45,550 bases of DNA from Pseudomonadales bacterium (lineage in GTDB: Bacteria; Pseudomonadota; Gammaproteobacteria; Pseudomonadales; JAHRWD01), in NCBI GenBank assembly GCA_016763075.1, contig JAESUM010000057.1, forward strand, positions 1 through 45,550, read 5' to 3'. This document shows, one piece after another, positions 25,580 to 33,494 of the stretch (the first letter of the stretch is position 1; each line of letters begins with the position of its first letter). The translations under genes and the position numbers were made by a program. The notes under the pieces are model-generated. The model was not told the origin of the DNA and did not search any database. It saw nothing but the letters and a program-made list of their open reading frames with translations.

Positions 25580-26965
25580 TTAACTAATTACCAATTTCAA
25601 CATATCTGCCTCAGCGTTTTTGTCGATAGCTGCCAACGCACAGGCCCCAGTACAAACTGTTAAGTGGTTAGCTCCGTTAAGATCAAACCAAAGGGTTATT
25701 AATGCACCGGGTTGATGAGTTAACGTTGGGCTTGCAGCACGAACAATCACCGCTGTAGATTTAAATATTTGTTGCTGAGTTTGCGCATTTTGACCTAAAC
25801 ATGCGTCAACAATACTGCGAAGGGTTTCGTTTGAATTTAGCTCGTAGCTAAGCTGGCTCCAAAATGGGATAGCAGCCCCGGGTAAACAATTAATAAAGGT
25901 AGCGTTAAGCTCGAACGTTTTGGCTGTATTTGTTGTTTCAGCGCAAACGAAGGCGTTATCAGAAGGTATGTTGGTTAATAGGTTCTGATAAAACTCAGCG
26001 GGAAATATATTATTGATAACTATATTGGTTGCAGCTTCGTCGCCTTGCTCCCTACTCACTTTGCTTACGTTAGTTGCCTTGGTTGCCTTGGTTATATTAG
26101 TTGCCTGCTCAAGGTTTTTAAGCATTTTGGCAACCGATTTTTGGACTCTCATCGGTCCAATTTGAGTCTTGTATAGTGTTTCATATTCAAACCAGGGTGC
26201 GCGGTAAAAAATTACGTTACCGATATCTTTAAAGGGGCCGTCTTCCAAGCAAGATTCGGCGCGCTGGTTTTCGAAATACTCAAAACCAAGCTCAGCCATT
26301 TGTTGAAACACTTTTTGATGTTCAACTAAATTTGGGTTTAGCTCGATCGCTACTGATTTTACTTTTTGGTTATGAATGGTATTCATCATTCCGTTAACGA
26401 CTTTATATTCGAAGCCATCAACATCCAATTTAATATGATCAGGTAGTGGAATGGTTCCCTCTTCTACCAGTTGGTCTAGTGTCATTAATACACAACCCTG
26501 CACAAACGGAGTGTTCAAAGGCTCTAGGTTGAAATCCAGCGCTTCGCCGGATGAATGAAATGCACCACCGGCATCCATATGCCCCAAATACAATTGGCTT
26601 AAGCCAGAGGTATCCGACAACGCCACACAATAACCAGACACTTTTTCAGAAACCTGGTTTAGATAAATGTTTTGATTAAGCAAACTGTGGTTTTGGCTTT
26701 CAGGCTCAAAGGCATACACCCTAAGGTTACGGCCCACTGCCGCCAAAGTAGAATACATGCCAACATTCGCGCCTATATCAATAAGCACCTCGCCTTCTTT
26801 CATGCAGGATATCCACCTTACGGTGTCGGGCTCTTCCAGAAAAAGAGTATCTACACGCCATTGGGTTAAACTGTTTGGAGTTTTATACCGCAGCTCTTTA
26901 CCTTCGTACATGGTAGTGCGAATAGGTATTTCGACTTCAACATTTTCTGTGGGTGCATCTGACAC
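25580..26965 (-). CDS. FkbM-family methyltransferase with extra C-terminal domain
   Basis: Residues 1-260 form an FkbM-type SAM-dependent methyltransferase: DIGANVGMYS (63-72) is the SAM loop, YAFEPESQNHSLLNQN carries the acidic ribose ligand, and LPDHIKLDVDGFEYKVVNGM is a family motif. FkbM enzymes O-methylate sugars or natural products. A tripeptide-repeat linker (ATNITKATKATNVSK, about 290-304) leads to a second domain (about 313-461). It begins INNIFPAEFYQNLLTNIPSDNAF, reminiscent of the start of some 2-oxoglutarate oxygenases, but I see no clear HxD...H iron site. The GTG start is supported by AGGAG 8 bases upstream. The acceptor is unknown and might be surface polysaccharide. Confidence 0.82.
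   Translation of the reverse strand: MSDAPTENVEVEIPIRTTMYEGKELRYKTPNSLTQWRVDTLFLEEPDTVRWISCMKEGEVLIDIGANVGMYSTLAAVGRNLRVYAFEPESQNHSLLNQNIYLNQVSEKVSGYCVALSDTSGLSQLYLGHMDAGGAFHSSGEALDFNLEPLNTPFVQGCVLMTLDQLVEEGTIPLPDHIKLDVDGFEYKVVNGMMNTIHNQKVKSVAIELNPNLVEHQKVFQQMAELGFEYFENQRAESCLEDGPFKDIGNVIFYRAPWFEYETLYKTQIGPMRVQKSVAKMLKNLEQATNITKATKATNVSKVSREQGDEAATNIVINNIFPAEFYQNLLTNIPSDNAFVCAETTNTAKTFELNATFINCLPGAAIPFWSQLSYELNSNETLRSIVDACLGQNAQTQQQIFKSTAVIVRAASPTLTHQPGALITLWFDLNGANHLTVCTGACALAAIDKNAEADMLKLVIS
26065..26109. repeat. In-frame 9-base repeats in the FkbM gene linker
   Basis: Five 9-base units occur in succession, of which two TTGCCTTGG copies are exact and the others drifted. They encode a run of related tripeptides (VSK, ATN, ATK, ITK, ATN). 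Confidence 0.8.
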
Positions 26966-27056
26966 GTAATACTCTCCTAAGGATTCAAACTACCACCGTA
27001 ACGTTTTAGCCGGTGATCAATACGCGGTGTATATTACCTACAATAGTTATCTTTTG

Positions 27057-27515
27057 CTAAAGCCGGCGCACTGCCAAAAACACCCCAATTGCCATTAAGC
27101 CAATACCCAAAACTCTTTGAATAGATAGGGTATAAACCGGCGCGCCCAAGAAACCAAAATGATCAATCACCGCCATAGAAATTAATTGCCCTAACAGCAC
27201 AAACGAAACTGCGTTACCGACTCCAAATTTTGGGGCAACCCATGTAATGCTCAAAATATAAAACGCGACAAAAAAACCACCAAAAAAGAAATAAAAGGGT
27301 ATTTTTTTTAAGCTGATGACCTCTGGGGTTCCGTCAGATAAAAACAGATATACCCATGCGACCAAGCCACCCACCACAAACAAAATGGCCGTAGCTAAAG
27401 CGGGGCTATTTAAACGCGTGCCTAGCCCACCGTTAAGCGTAGCCATTACGGGAATACCCAAACCAGCCACTAGCATCAGCAGCACGAAGAAAACAGGTGT
27501 TTGAAAGCTACTCAT
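27057..27515 (-). CDS. DMT-superfamily small membrane protein (YdcZ/DUF606)
   Basis: This 152-residue membrane protein has about five hydrophobic helices. Family features are the N-terminal GLGIPVMATLNGGLGTRLNSPALAT and the late VSFVLLGQLISMAVIDHFGFLG. The DUF606 group belongs to the drug/metabolite transporter superfamily, and such half-length members usually act as dimers. The substrate is unknown. Start is ATG; the gene lies 91 bases after the FkbM gene start (upstream of it on the minus strand). Whether these minus-strand genes form one operon is not clear from the spacing. Confidence 0.83.
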   Translation of the reverse strand: MSSFQTPVFFVLLMLVAGLGIPVMATLNGGLGTRLNSPALATAILFVVGGLVAWVYLFLSDGTPEVISLKKIPFYFFFGGFFVAFYILSITWVAPKFGVGNAVSFVLLGQLISMAVIDHFGFLGAPVYTLSIQRVLGIGLMAIGVFLAVRRL

Positions 27516-27631
27516 TGAACCGTCCTAATAAACCGACATTTAATATCACTGAAATTTTCCCTAGCTAAACTCGAATTCCGCCGTATTTCAGCTAAATATC
27601 TTAACTACAAACCAAATAACTTTATTGCGAC

Positions 27632-27832
27632 TTAACTACGTTTTCTTAATTCAGTGACCAGCTCGCCGCCAATTCCCCAGTTGTCGGCTTCTACTTCGTC
27701 AATCACCACAACGGTAGTGGCCGGATTCTTATTAAGCACCCTTGCAAGTAGCTCGGTCACTCCTGCAACTAACTCCAATTTCTGCGCTTTTGTAACGCCT
27801 TCGTTGGTAACTTTAATGTTTACGTACGGCAT
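27632..27832 (-). CDS. 4-oxalocrotonate tautomerase family protein
   Basis: The protein has 66 residues and starts MPYVNIKV. The Pro after the initiator Met is the catalytic base of the family once Met is removed. The rest (LVAGVTELLARVLNKNPATTVVVIDEVEADNWGIGG) follows the small tautomerase pattern, with the typical late NWGIGG. These enzymes act as hexamers on 2-oxo-dienoates or related compounds. No degradation pathway lies next to it, so the physiological substrate is open. Confidence 0.88.
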   Translation of the reverse strand: MPYVNIKVTNEGVTKAQKLELVAGVTELLARVLNKNPATTVVVIDEVEADNWGIGGELVTELRKRS

Positions 27833-27925
27833 AAAGTACTACTCCGGTAGAGTTAAATGACTTGTCTTACGCCTATTTCAGACTTGTTTTAAAAGGTTTT
27901 ATAACACTTACGGAAAAAAAATAGC

Positions 27926-27960
27926 AAAAAAAAGGGGCAGAATAAATCCACCCCTTTTTC
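27926..27960 (-). terminator. Terminator downstream of aceA
   Basis: On the minus strand AAAAAGGGG pairs with CCCCTTTTT(TTT) around a 13-base loop, followed by a run of T, about 70 bases past the aceA stop. The A/T-rich flanks could also allow weak function from the other side. Confidence 0.75.
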
Positions 27961-28028
27961 GGTATGACATGATTTTAATTCAATAACCAAGTCATCGAAT
28001 AGATCCCATCACTATTTTACAAGTTCAA

Positions 28029-29621
28029 TTAGAACTGGTTCATAGTGTTGTCTTTACCAGAGGCCTTAAGCGCTGCATCACCAGAGAAGTACTCTTTGTG
28101 ATCGTCGCCCATATCTGATCCAGCCATGTTTTGATGCTTAACGCATGCGATACCCTGACGGATCTCTTTACGTTGTACGCCAGCAACATAACCCAACATA
28201 CCTTGGTCACCAAAGTACTCTTTAGCAAGGTTGTCGGTAGACAATGCTGCAGTGTGGTAAGTAGGTAGTGTGATCAAGTGATGGAAGATTCCAGCTTCAC
28301 GAGCAGAATCCGCTTGGAAAGTACGGATCTTTTCATCAGCGGTTATAGCAAGCTCAGTCGCATCATATTTTTCGTTCATCAGATCAGCACGATCGTATGA
28401 AGAAACGTCTGTTCCAGCTTCCTTCATGCCGTCAAAAATTTGCTGACGGAAGTTCAACGTCCAGTTGAATGAAGGCGAGTTATTGTAAACAAGCTTGGCA
28501 TTCGGGATTACTTTACGGATAGCATCAACCATTCCGCCGATTTGAGAAACGTGAGGCTTCTCAGTTTCAATCCAAAGAAGGTCAGCACCATTTTGCAAAG
28601 AGGTAATTGAATCTAAGATGCAACGTGCTTCGCCGGTACCTTTTTTGAACTGGAACAAGTTGCTTGGCAGACGCTTAGGACGTACCAATTTGCCATTTTG
28701 TTTAATGACAACGTCGCCATTGCCCATGTTCTCAGGAGTGACTTCTTCGCAATCAAGGAATGCGTTGTATTGGTCGCCCAAATCGCCTGGCTCATTGGTC
28801 ACAGCAATTTGTTTGGTAAGCCCAGCACCCAAAGAGTCAGTACGAGAAACGATAACGCCGTCATCAATACCCAACTCAAGGAACGCGTAACGAACCGCGC
28901 GGATCTTCGCAAGGAAGTCTTCGTGGGGAACGGTGACTTTACCGTCCTGGTGTCCGCACTGCTTCTCGTCAGAAACCTGGTTTTCGATCTGAATACAGCA
29001 TGCGCCGGCTTCAATCATCTGCTTGGCCATTAGGTAAGTCGCTTCTGCGTTACCAAAACCAGCGTCGATGTCAGCAATAATAGGTACAACGTGAGTTATG
29101 TGACCGTCGATTTTCGCTTGAACTTCAGCTTCTTTAGCTGAATCGCCTGCTTCACGAGCAGAATCTAGCTCACGGAATAATCCGCCTAGCTCACGTGCGT
29201 CTGCTTGACGAAGGAATGTGTATAGCTCAGCAATAAGAGCCGCAACAGAAGTTTTTTCATGCATAGACTGGTCAGGAAGAGGACCAAAATCAGAACGCAA
29301 TGCCGCTACCATCCAACCTGAAAGGTAGAGGTATTTACGATCTGTGTTTTCAAAATGCTTCTTGATTGAGATCATTTTTTGTTGGCCGATAAAACCGTGC
29401 CAGCAACCTAAAGACTGCGTGTACTGCGAAGAATCTGCATCATATGCAGCCATATCTTTGCGCATAATTCCTGCAGTGTACTTAGCGATTTCAATACCGG
29501 TTTTAAAACGGTTTTGAGCGCGCATACGTGCTACAGATTCTGGATTGATTGCATCCCAGCTGCTGCCATTTTCTTTAATTACAGAACCGGCTGCTGCGAT
29601 ATCATCAGTGTATTGAGACAT
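28029..29621 (-). CDS. aceA: Isocitrate lyase
   Basis: This 530-residue enzyme is of the long class found in Pseudomonas and related bacteria, against about 434 in E. coli. It splits isocitrate into glyoxylate and succinate, the first step of the glyoxylate shunt that allows growth on acetate, fatty acids or alkanes. The catalytic loop KQCGHQ (220-225, nucleophile C222) is intact. The metal and substrate stretch PIIADIDAGFGNAEAT (180-195) and the later LVYNNSPSFNWT are also intact. A GAGGT ribosome site precedes the ATG. No malate synthase is next to it. A terminator follows. The gene is divergent from nfeD across 276 bases. Confidence 0.97.
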   Translation of the reverse strand: MSQYTDDIAAAGSVIKENGSSWDAINPESVARMRAQNRFKTGIEIAKYTAGIMRKDMAAYDADSSQYTQSLGCWHGFIGQQKMISIKKHFENTDRKYLYLSGWMVAALRSDFGPLPDQSMHEKTSVAALIAELYTFLRQADARELGGLFRELDSAREAGDSAKEAEVQAKIDGHITHVVPIIADIDAGFGNAEATYLMAKQMIEAGACCIQIENQVSDEKQCGHQDGKVTVPHEDFLAKIRAVRYAFLELGIDDGVIVSRTDSLGAGLTKQIAVTNEPGDLGDQYNAFLDCEEVTPENMGNGDVVIKQNGKLVRPKRLPSNLFQFKKGTGEARCILDSITSLQNGADLLWIETEKPHVSQIGGMVDAIRKVIPNAKLVYNNSPSFNWTLNFRQQIFDGMKEAGTDVSSYDRADLMNEKYDATELAITADEKIRTFQADSAREAGIFHHLITLPTYHTAALSTDNLAKEYFGDQGMLGYVAGVQRKEIRQGIACVKHQNMAGSDMGDDHKEYFSGDAALKASGKDNTMNQF

Positions 29622-29897
29622 GGTCTACCTCGTGATTATATAAAATTAGACACCATAGCTTCTTGGGTCATTAGAGTTGTAGTTACAACCAACTCCCCTA
29701 TTTACTACAGATGGCGCACAGTATAGTTATGCAAGCAGCATAAATAAAATAAATAGAAGGTATATTGAATATCATTCTTGTGAATAATGGTGGCGCTATT
29801 CAGGTTTAGCCCGCTAATGTTAGTATCACCACCTGTTTACTCAAGCAGCACGGCAACGCGCGGCTTAATCAACCCTCCCCTTTCTGCGAGTTACAAT

Positions 29898-30359
29898 ATG
29901 GAAGTTACGATTTTATGGTGGTACTGGATAGTATTGGGCATCGGCTTAATGCTGTCTGAAATCATCATGCCCAGCTTCACCATCCTCTGGTTTGGCGCAG
30001 CAGCGGTACTGGTTGGCATTGTGGTGGCTATCGCACCGGATATCTCGCTCGAATGGCAAGTGATCATCTGGACAGTTATTTCCATCGCCTTTACCATTTT
30101 ATGGTTCAAATACCTTAAGCCACTTTCGATAGATCGCACCAAAGCAGGCATGTCTAAAGAAGCGATGATAGGCGAAACCGGCCAGGTAACCGACTTGCCA
30201 ATAGGCGAAAAGCGCGGCGAAGTGCGCTTCTCTACCCCTTTACTTGGTGCAGAAGAATGGCCCTTTTTATACCCAGATGATCACTCAACCCTTCAACTTG
30301 GCGACAGAGTCATCGTTACCGACATTATGGGCAATACCCTGGTAGTACAAAAAAAGTAG
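29898..30359 (+). CDS. NfeD-family membrane protein
   Basis: The protein has about 153 residues from the ATG at 29898 (MEVTILWWYW). The frame extends 37 codons further upstream, but that part is not family-like. Two to three N-terminal helices (about 5-75) are followed by a soluble OB-fold domain (about 95-150) beginning IGETGQVTDLPIGEKRGEVRF. Short NfeD proteins partner with SPFH/stomatin proteins, and such a gene lies 96 bases downstream on the same strand. The pair is thought to organise membrane microdomains or membrane protein quality control. No protease domain is present. Confidence 0.88.
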   Translation: MEVTILWWYWIVLGIGLMLSEIIMPSFTILWFGAAAVLVGIVVAIAPDISLEWQVIIWTVISIAFTILWFKYLKPLSIDRTKAGMSKEAMIGETGQVTDLPIGEKRGEVRFSTPLLGAEEWPFLYPDDHSTLQLGDRVIVTDIMGNTLVVQKK

Positions 30360-30455
30360 CTCGGCATGCTGGGTAAGCCCCGCATCAACACGTTTAATAG
30401 ATAAAAAATAAAACTTTTTCGAACAAACACTTCAACTTAATTAAAAGGACTCATC

Positions 30456-31304
30456 ATGAGCGGAACTCTATACGTTGTCATAGCCATACTAGTCGGTGGA
30501 TTCGTCACCATTTTAAAAGGTGTACGGCTGGTACCCCAAGGGTACAAATGGGTGGTTCAGCGCCTCGGTAAATACCACGGCACCATCAACCCCGGCCTTA
30601 ACTTTCTTATACCATTTATCGATACCGTGGCCTATAAAGTCACCACAAAAGATATCGTGCTGGAGATTCCATCCCAGGAAGTAATCACCAAAGACAACGC
30701 GGTCATCCTTGCCAACGCGGTGGCCTACATTAATATTCTATCGCCAGAAAAGGCAGTATACGGAGTAGAGAACTTTACCATTGCATTACAAACCCTGGTG
30801 CAAACATCACTGCGGGCCATCATTGGCGAAATGTCACTTGATGATGCGCTGTCATCGCGAGATATGATCAAAACCAAATTGAAATCGATGATCTCCGATG
30901 ACATTGCAGATTGGGGCATCATTCTAAAAACCGTCGAAATTCAAGACATTAACCCATCTGGCACCATGCAATCCGCAATGGAAGAACAGGCTGCAGCAGA
31001 ACGAGCAAGGCGCGCCACCGTAACCCGCGCAAACGGTGAAAAAGAAGCCGCCATTCTAGAAGCCGAAGGCCGGTTAGAAGCATCCAAACGCGATGCCGAA
31101 GCGCAAATATTGCTGGCGAACGCTAGCCAACAGGCCATTGAAATGGTGAGCATCGCAATACAGGATAAAGAGCTACCGGTGATGTATCTGCTGGGCGAGC
31201 GTTATATCGACGCTATCAAAGATATGTCTACTTCCAACAACAGCAAAACCATATTGCTGCCTGGCGATATTCCCGCCACTATTAAAGGTCTAATAGGAAA
31301 ATAG
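30456..31304 (+). CDS. SPFH/Band 7 (stomatin-like) membrane protein
   Basis: The protein has 282 residues. An N-terminal membrane segment (about 2-20) is followed by the SPFH domain (VPQGYKWVVQRLGKYHGTINPGLNFLIPF and on to about 175). A charged Ala/Glu/Arg coiled coil follows (about 170-225, EEQAAAERARRATVTRANGE and following). It resembles QmcA and slipins. These proteins oligomerise on the inner membrane and regulate proteases or membrane organisation. AAGGAC lies 8 bases before the ATG. It is paired with the NfeD gene, a well-known partnership. Confidence 0.92.
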   Translation: MSGTLYVVIAILVGGFVTILKGVRLVPQGYKWVVQRLGKYHGTINPGLNFLIPFIDTVAYKVTTKDIVLEIPSQEVITKDNAVILANAVAYINILSPEKAVYGVENFTIALQTLVQTSLRAIIGEMSLDDALSSRDMIKTKLKSMISDDIADWGIILKTVEIQDINPSGTMQSAMEEQAAAERARRATVTRANGEKEAAILEAEGRLEASKRDAEAQILLANASQQAIEMVSIAIQDKELPVMYLLGERYIDAIKDMSTSNNSKTILLPGDIPATIKGLIGK

Positions 31305-31322
31305 CGTACTCTTCGTAATACA

Positions 31323-31360
31323 GGCTGCCGGTCAAACTCTTATGAAGATGACCAGCAGCC
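31323..31360. other. Hairpin between the SPFH and MATE genes
   Basis: GGCTGC and GGTCA pair with TGACC and GCAGCC, separated by one C-A mismatch, around a 14-base loop. It starts 19 bases after the SPFH stop. No T-run follows, so it would be a weak terminator or an RNA end-stabiliser. Confidence 0.45.
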
Positions 31361-31385
31361 ACTCCCTCCCCACAAACGCTTACTG

Positions 31386-32738
31386 ATGAAAAACAAAACT
31401 ACAGACCTTACGGTCGGCCCCGTCACGCCATTAATATTAGGCATGGCTATTCCCATGGTGTGGGGCATTGTTTCTATGATCGCCATCTCACTGGGCGATA
31501 TTTACTTCATAGGCCAGCTCGGCGCAAAAGAGCTAGCCGCCATCAGCTTTATATTCCCCATCACCATGATTTTTGGCCGCTTGAGCCGAGGCATGGGCAC
31601 AGGCGCAGGCTCGGTAATTGCCCGCAGCCTTGGCGCAGGCGACCAACAAAGCGTTGAGCGTCTATGCAGAGACAGTCTAATTTTATCCATCATCGTAATG
31701 GTTGTATTTGCCGCCATTGGTTTAGCCAGCATCGACATCGTGTTTAGCTTGATGGGCGCATCACCAGAAGTCTTAACCCTCATTCACCAATACATAGAAA
31801 TTTGGTATTTAGGTGCGGTATTTCTGGCCATCCCAATGGCCGGCAACGCCATATTTCGCGCAGCAGGCAATACCCGTACACCCAGCCGAATCATGGTATT
31901 TACATCCATCATTAATTTGGCAATAGCACCGGTTTTAATTTTTGGTTTATTCGGGTTTCCTGCACTGGGTTTAATGGGCGCAGCCGTCGCCACCATAACG
32001 GCCCGTGGGCTCAGCGTCATATATACGCTATATATACTGATCTATCGTGAATCACTTCTGACCCCAAGCATCCCTACCCCATACGAATTTTTGCAATCTA
32101 CCCGCAGTATTTTGCATGTGGGTTTACCTGCGGCTATTACCGCCATGATCATCCCGCTATCTGCAGCGATATTAATAGGCATTATCGCAAACTACGGCAG
32201 CGACGCCGTTGCGGCCTTCGGTATTGTCACCCGAATAGAAGCACTCGCCATGGTTCCACTCATGGCGTTGGCTGGTAGTATTGCTCCCTTTGTAGGCCAA
32301 AATTTTGGCGCACAAAAATATCAGCGAATAGGCCAAGGGCTTAAATCAGTTTCAATACTTACCGTCGGATGCGGGCTAATTTTAGCCACCATACTTTACT
32401 TGTTCGCAACGCCCATCATCTCGATATTCAATGACGACATTGCTGTGGTACGCGTCGCTACAGACTTTCTTATCATCGTACCTATATCGTTTATCGGCGC
32501 AGGATTGGTTATGGTCACAAGCGCCAGCTGCAATGCACTGGGTAAACCAAGAGCCGCAATCATTTTAGCCGTCGCACGTTTTATGGTTTTCTTGGTTCCA
32601 TTAGCATTTTTGTTGGGGCACTACTTTGGGTATGTCGGCATATTCTGGGCTACGTTTTTAGCAAATTTTATTGCTGCGGTGGTGGCTGTGATTATTCTGA
32701 GGGGGCTGCCTAGTGTTAATACCAAACGGCAGATTTGA
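31386..32738 (+). CDS. MATE-family efflux transporter
   Basis: This 450-residue inner-membrane protein is predicted to have 12 helices in two similar halves. The first half begins VGPVTPLILGMAIPMVWGIVSM and contains DIYFIGQLGAKELAAIS, a typical MATE segment. The second half contains GLPAAITAMIIPLSAAI and IAPFVGQNFGAQKYQRI, the counterpart motif. MATE proteins expel cationic drugs or metabolites in exchange for Na+ or H+. The substrate is unknown. The ATG has no strong ribosome site. The gene lies 81 bases after the SPFH gene and is followed by IS debris. Confidence 0.92.
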   Translation: MKNKTTDLTVGPVTPLILGMAIPMVWGIVSMIAISLGDIYFIGQLGAKELAAISFIFPITMIFGRLSRGMGTGAGSVIARSLGAGDQQSVERLCRDSLILSIIVMVVFAAIGLASIDIVFSLMGASPEVLTLIHQYIEIWYLGAVFLAIPMAGNAIFRAAGNTRTPSRIMVFTSIINLAIAPVLIFGLFGFPALGLMGAAVATITARGLSVIYTLYILIYRESLLTPSIPTPYEFLQSTRSILHVGLPAAITAMIIPLSAAILIGIIANYGSDAVAAFGIVTRIEALAMVPLMALAGSIAPFVGQNFGAQKYQRIGQGLKSVSILTVGCGLILATILYLFATPIISIFNDDIAVVRVATDFLIIVPISFIGAGLVMVTSASCNALGKPRAAIILAVARFMVFLVPLAFLLGHYFGYVGIFWATFLANFIAAVVAVIILRGLPSVNTKRQI

Positions 32739-33494
32739 AATATTCCATTGTAATCACCCCATTATTAACCGAAGTTAAAAGTAGGAAGTAACGCTGGATC
32801 TATAAGCTGTATCTAGCAACATTGTATGCGGCACACCGCCTATTGTCGCGTGAGGGCGGTCATTATTGTATGACCAAAGTCATTCGGTCGCTACATTTTG
32901 TGCATGTTCCACTGCATGAAAGAGGTGTAAATCTAACCATTCATGTCGAGCGGTACGGTCGAATCGTTCAATATAAGCGTTCTGTGTTGGTTTTCCGAGC
33001 GGGAATAGATAATCCTATTATTTGCTGTTGTGTTGCCCAACCTTTGAGTATTTCGCTGCCGTATTCAGGGCCATTATCACAGCTAATGGCTAAAGGCTTT
33101 CCACCCCATTCAATGACCTGTTCGAGTGACCGAATAACTTGAGCACTTGGCAGTGACGTACCGGCGTCAATGCCAAGACCTTCTCATCAATCACGTTAAA
33201 TGTACGCAGACTGCGTCCGTCTATAAGCAGCCACTCATAAAGCCCATCAACCAGACCTGATTGATCGCTTCCGGCACGCTAAGCGCTTCCGGCTTATCTC
33301 GTTTAATATGTCTTCTTGGTTTTATCCGTAAATTGAGTTCAGGTTCAGAGATATGCTAGTACGGGTAAGAAGCGTGCTGGATGATAAAATCTGAGTTTAT
33401 CTAACTCTTTGCGCCCTAAAGTCTGTGCGAAAAACAATGCAACGAATGGAATATCCCATTGGGTCGATGGGTGTTTTAGCTAATTTGAAAGCTT
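32739..33494. other. Region without intact genes (holds the IS remnant)
   Basis: Apart from the transposase fragment, I see no gene. The stretch 33353-33494 is not recognisable, and a 106-codon plus-strand frame (32822-33142) is an antisense shadow of the transposase remnant. Confidence 0.7.
32810..33352 (-). pseudogene. Decayed IS3-family transposase (OrfB) remnant
   Basis: Minus-strand translation gives consecutive conserved IS3 OrfB pieces in different frames: LNLRIKPRRHIKRDK with KPEALSVPEAINQVW, then a frame change to DGRSLRTFNVID, then SLPSAQVIRSLEQ through CDNGPEYGSEILKGW. After another frame change come NAYIERFDRTARHEW and YNNDRPHATIGG. The second Asp (DNGPEY) and the Glu (YIERF) of the DDE site are still readable. 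At least three frameshifts and an internal TGA (where the family has Trp) make it non-functional. OrfA and clear terminal repeats were not found. It separates the MATE gene from the chemoreceptor gene. Confidence 0.85.

Noticed and set aside
29787-29897. N-terminal extension of the NfeD protein by 37 codons
   Set aside because: The family-like sequence begins at the ATG at 29898. The extension is not conserved-looking and overlaps the likely promoter region.
32822-33142. 106-codon plus-strand gene next to the MATE transporter
   Set aside because: It is antisense to clear IS3 transposase fragments on the minus strand.
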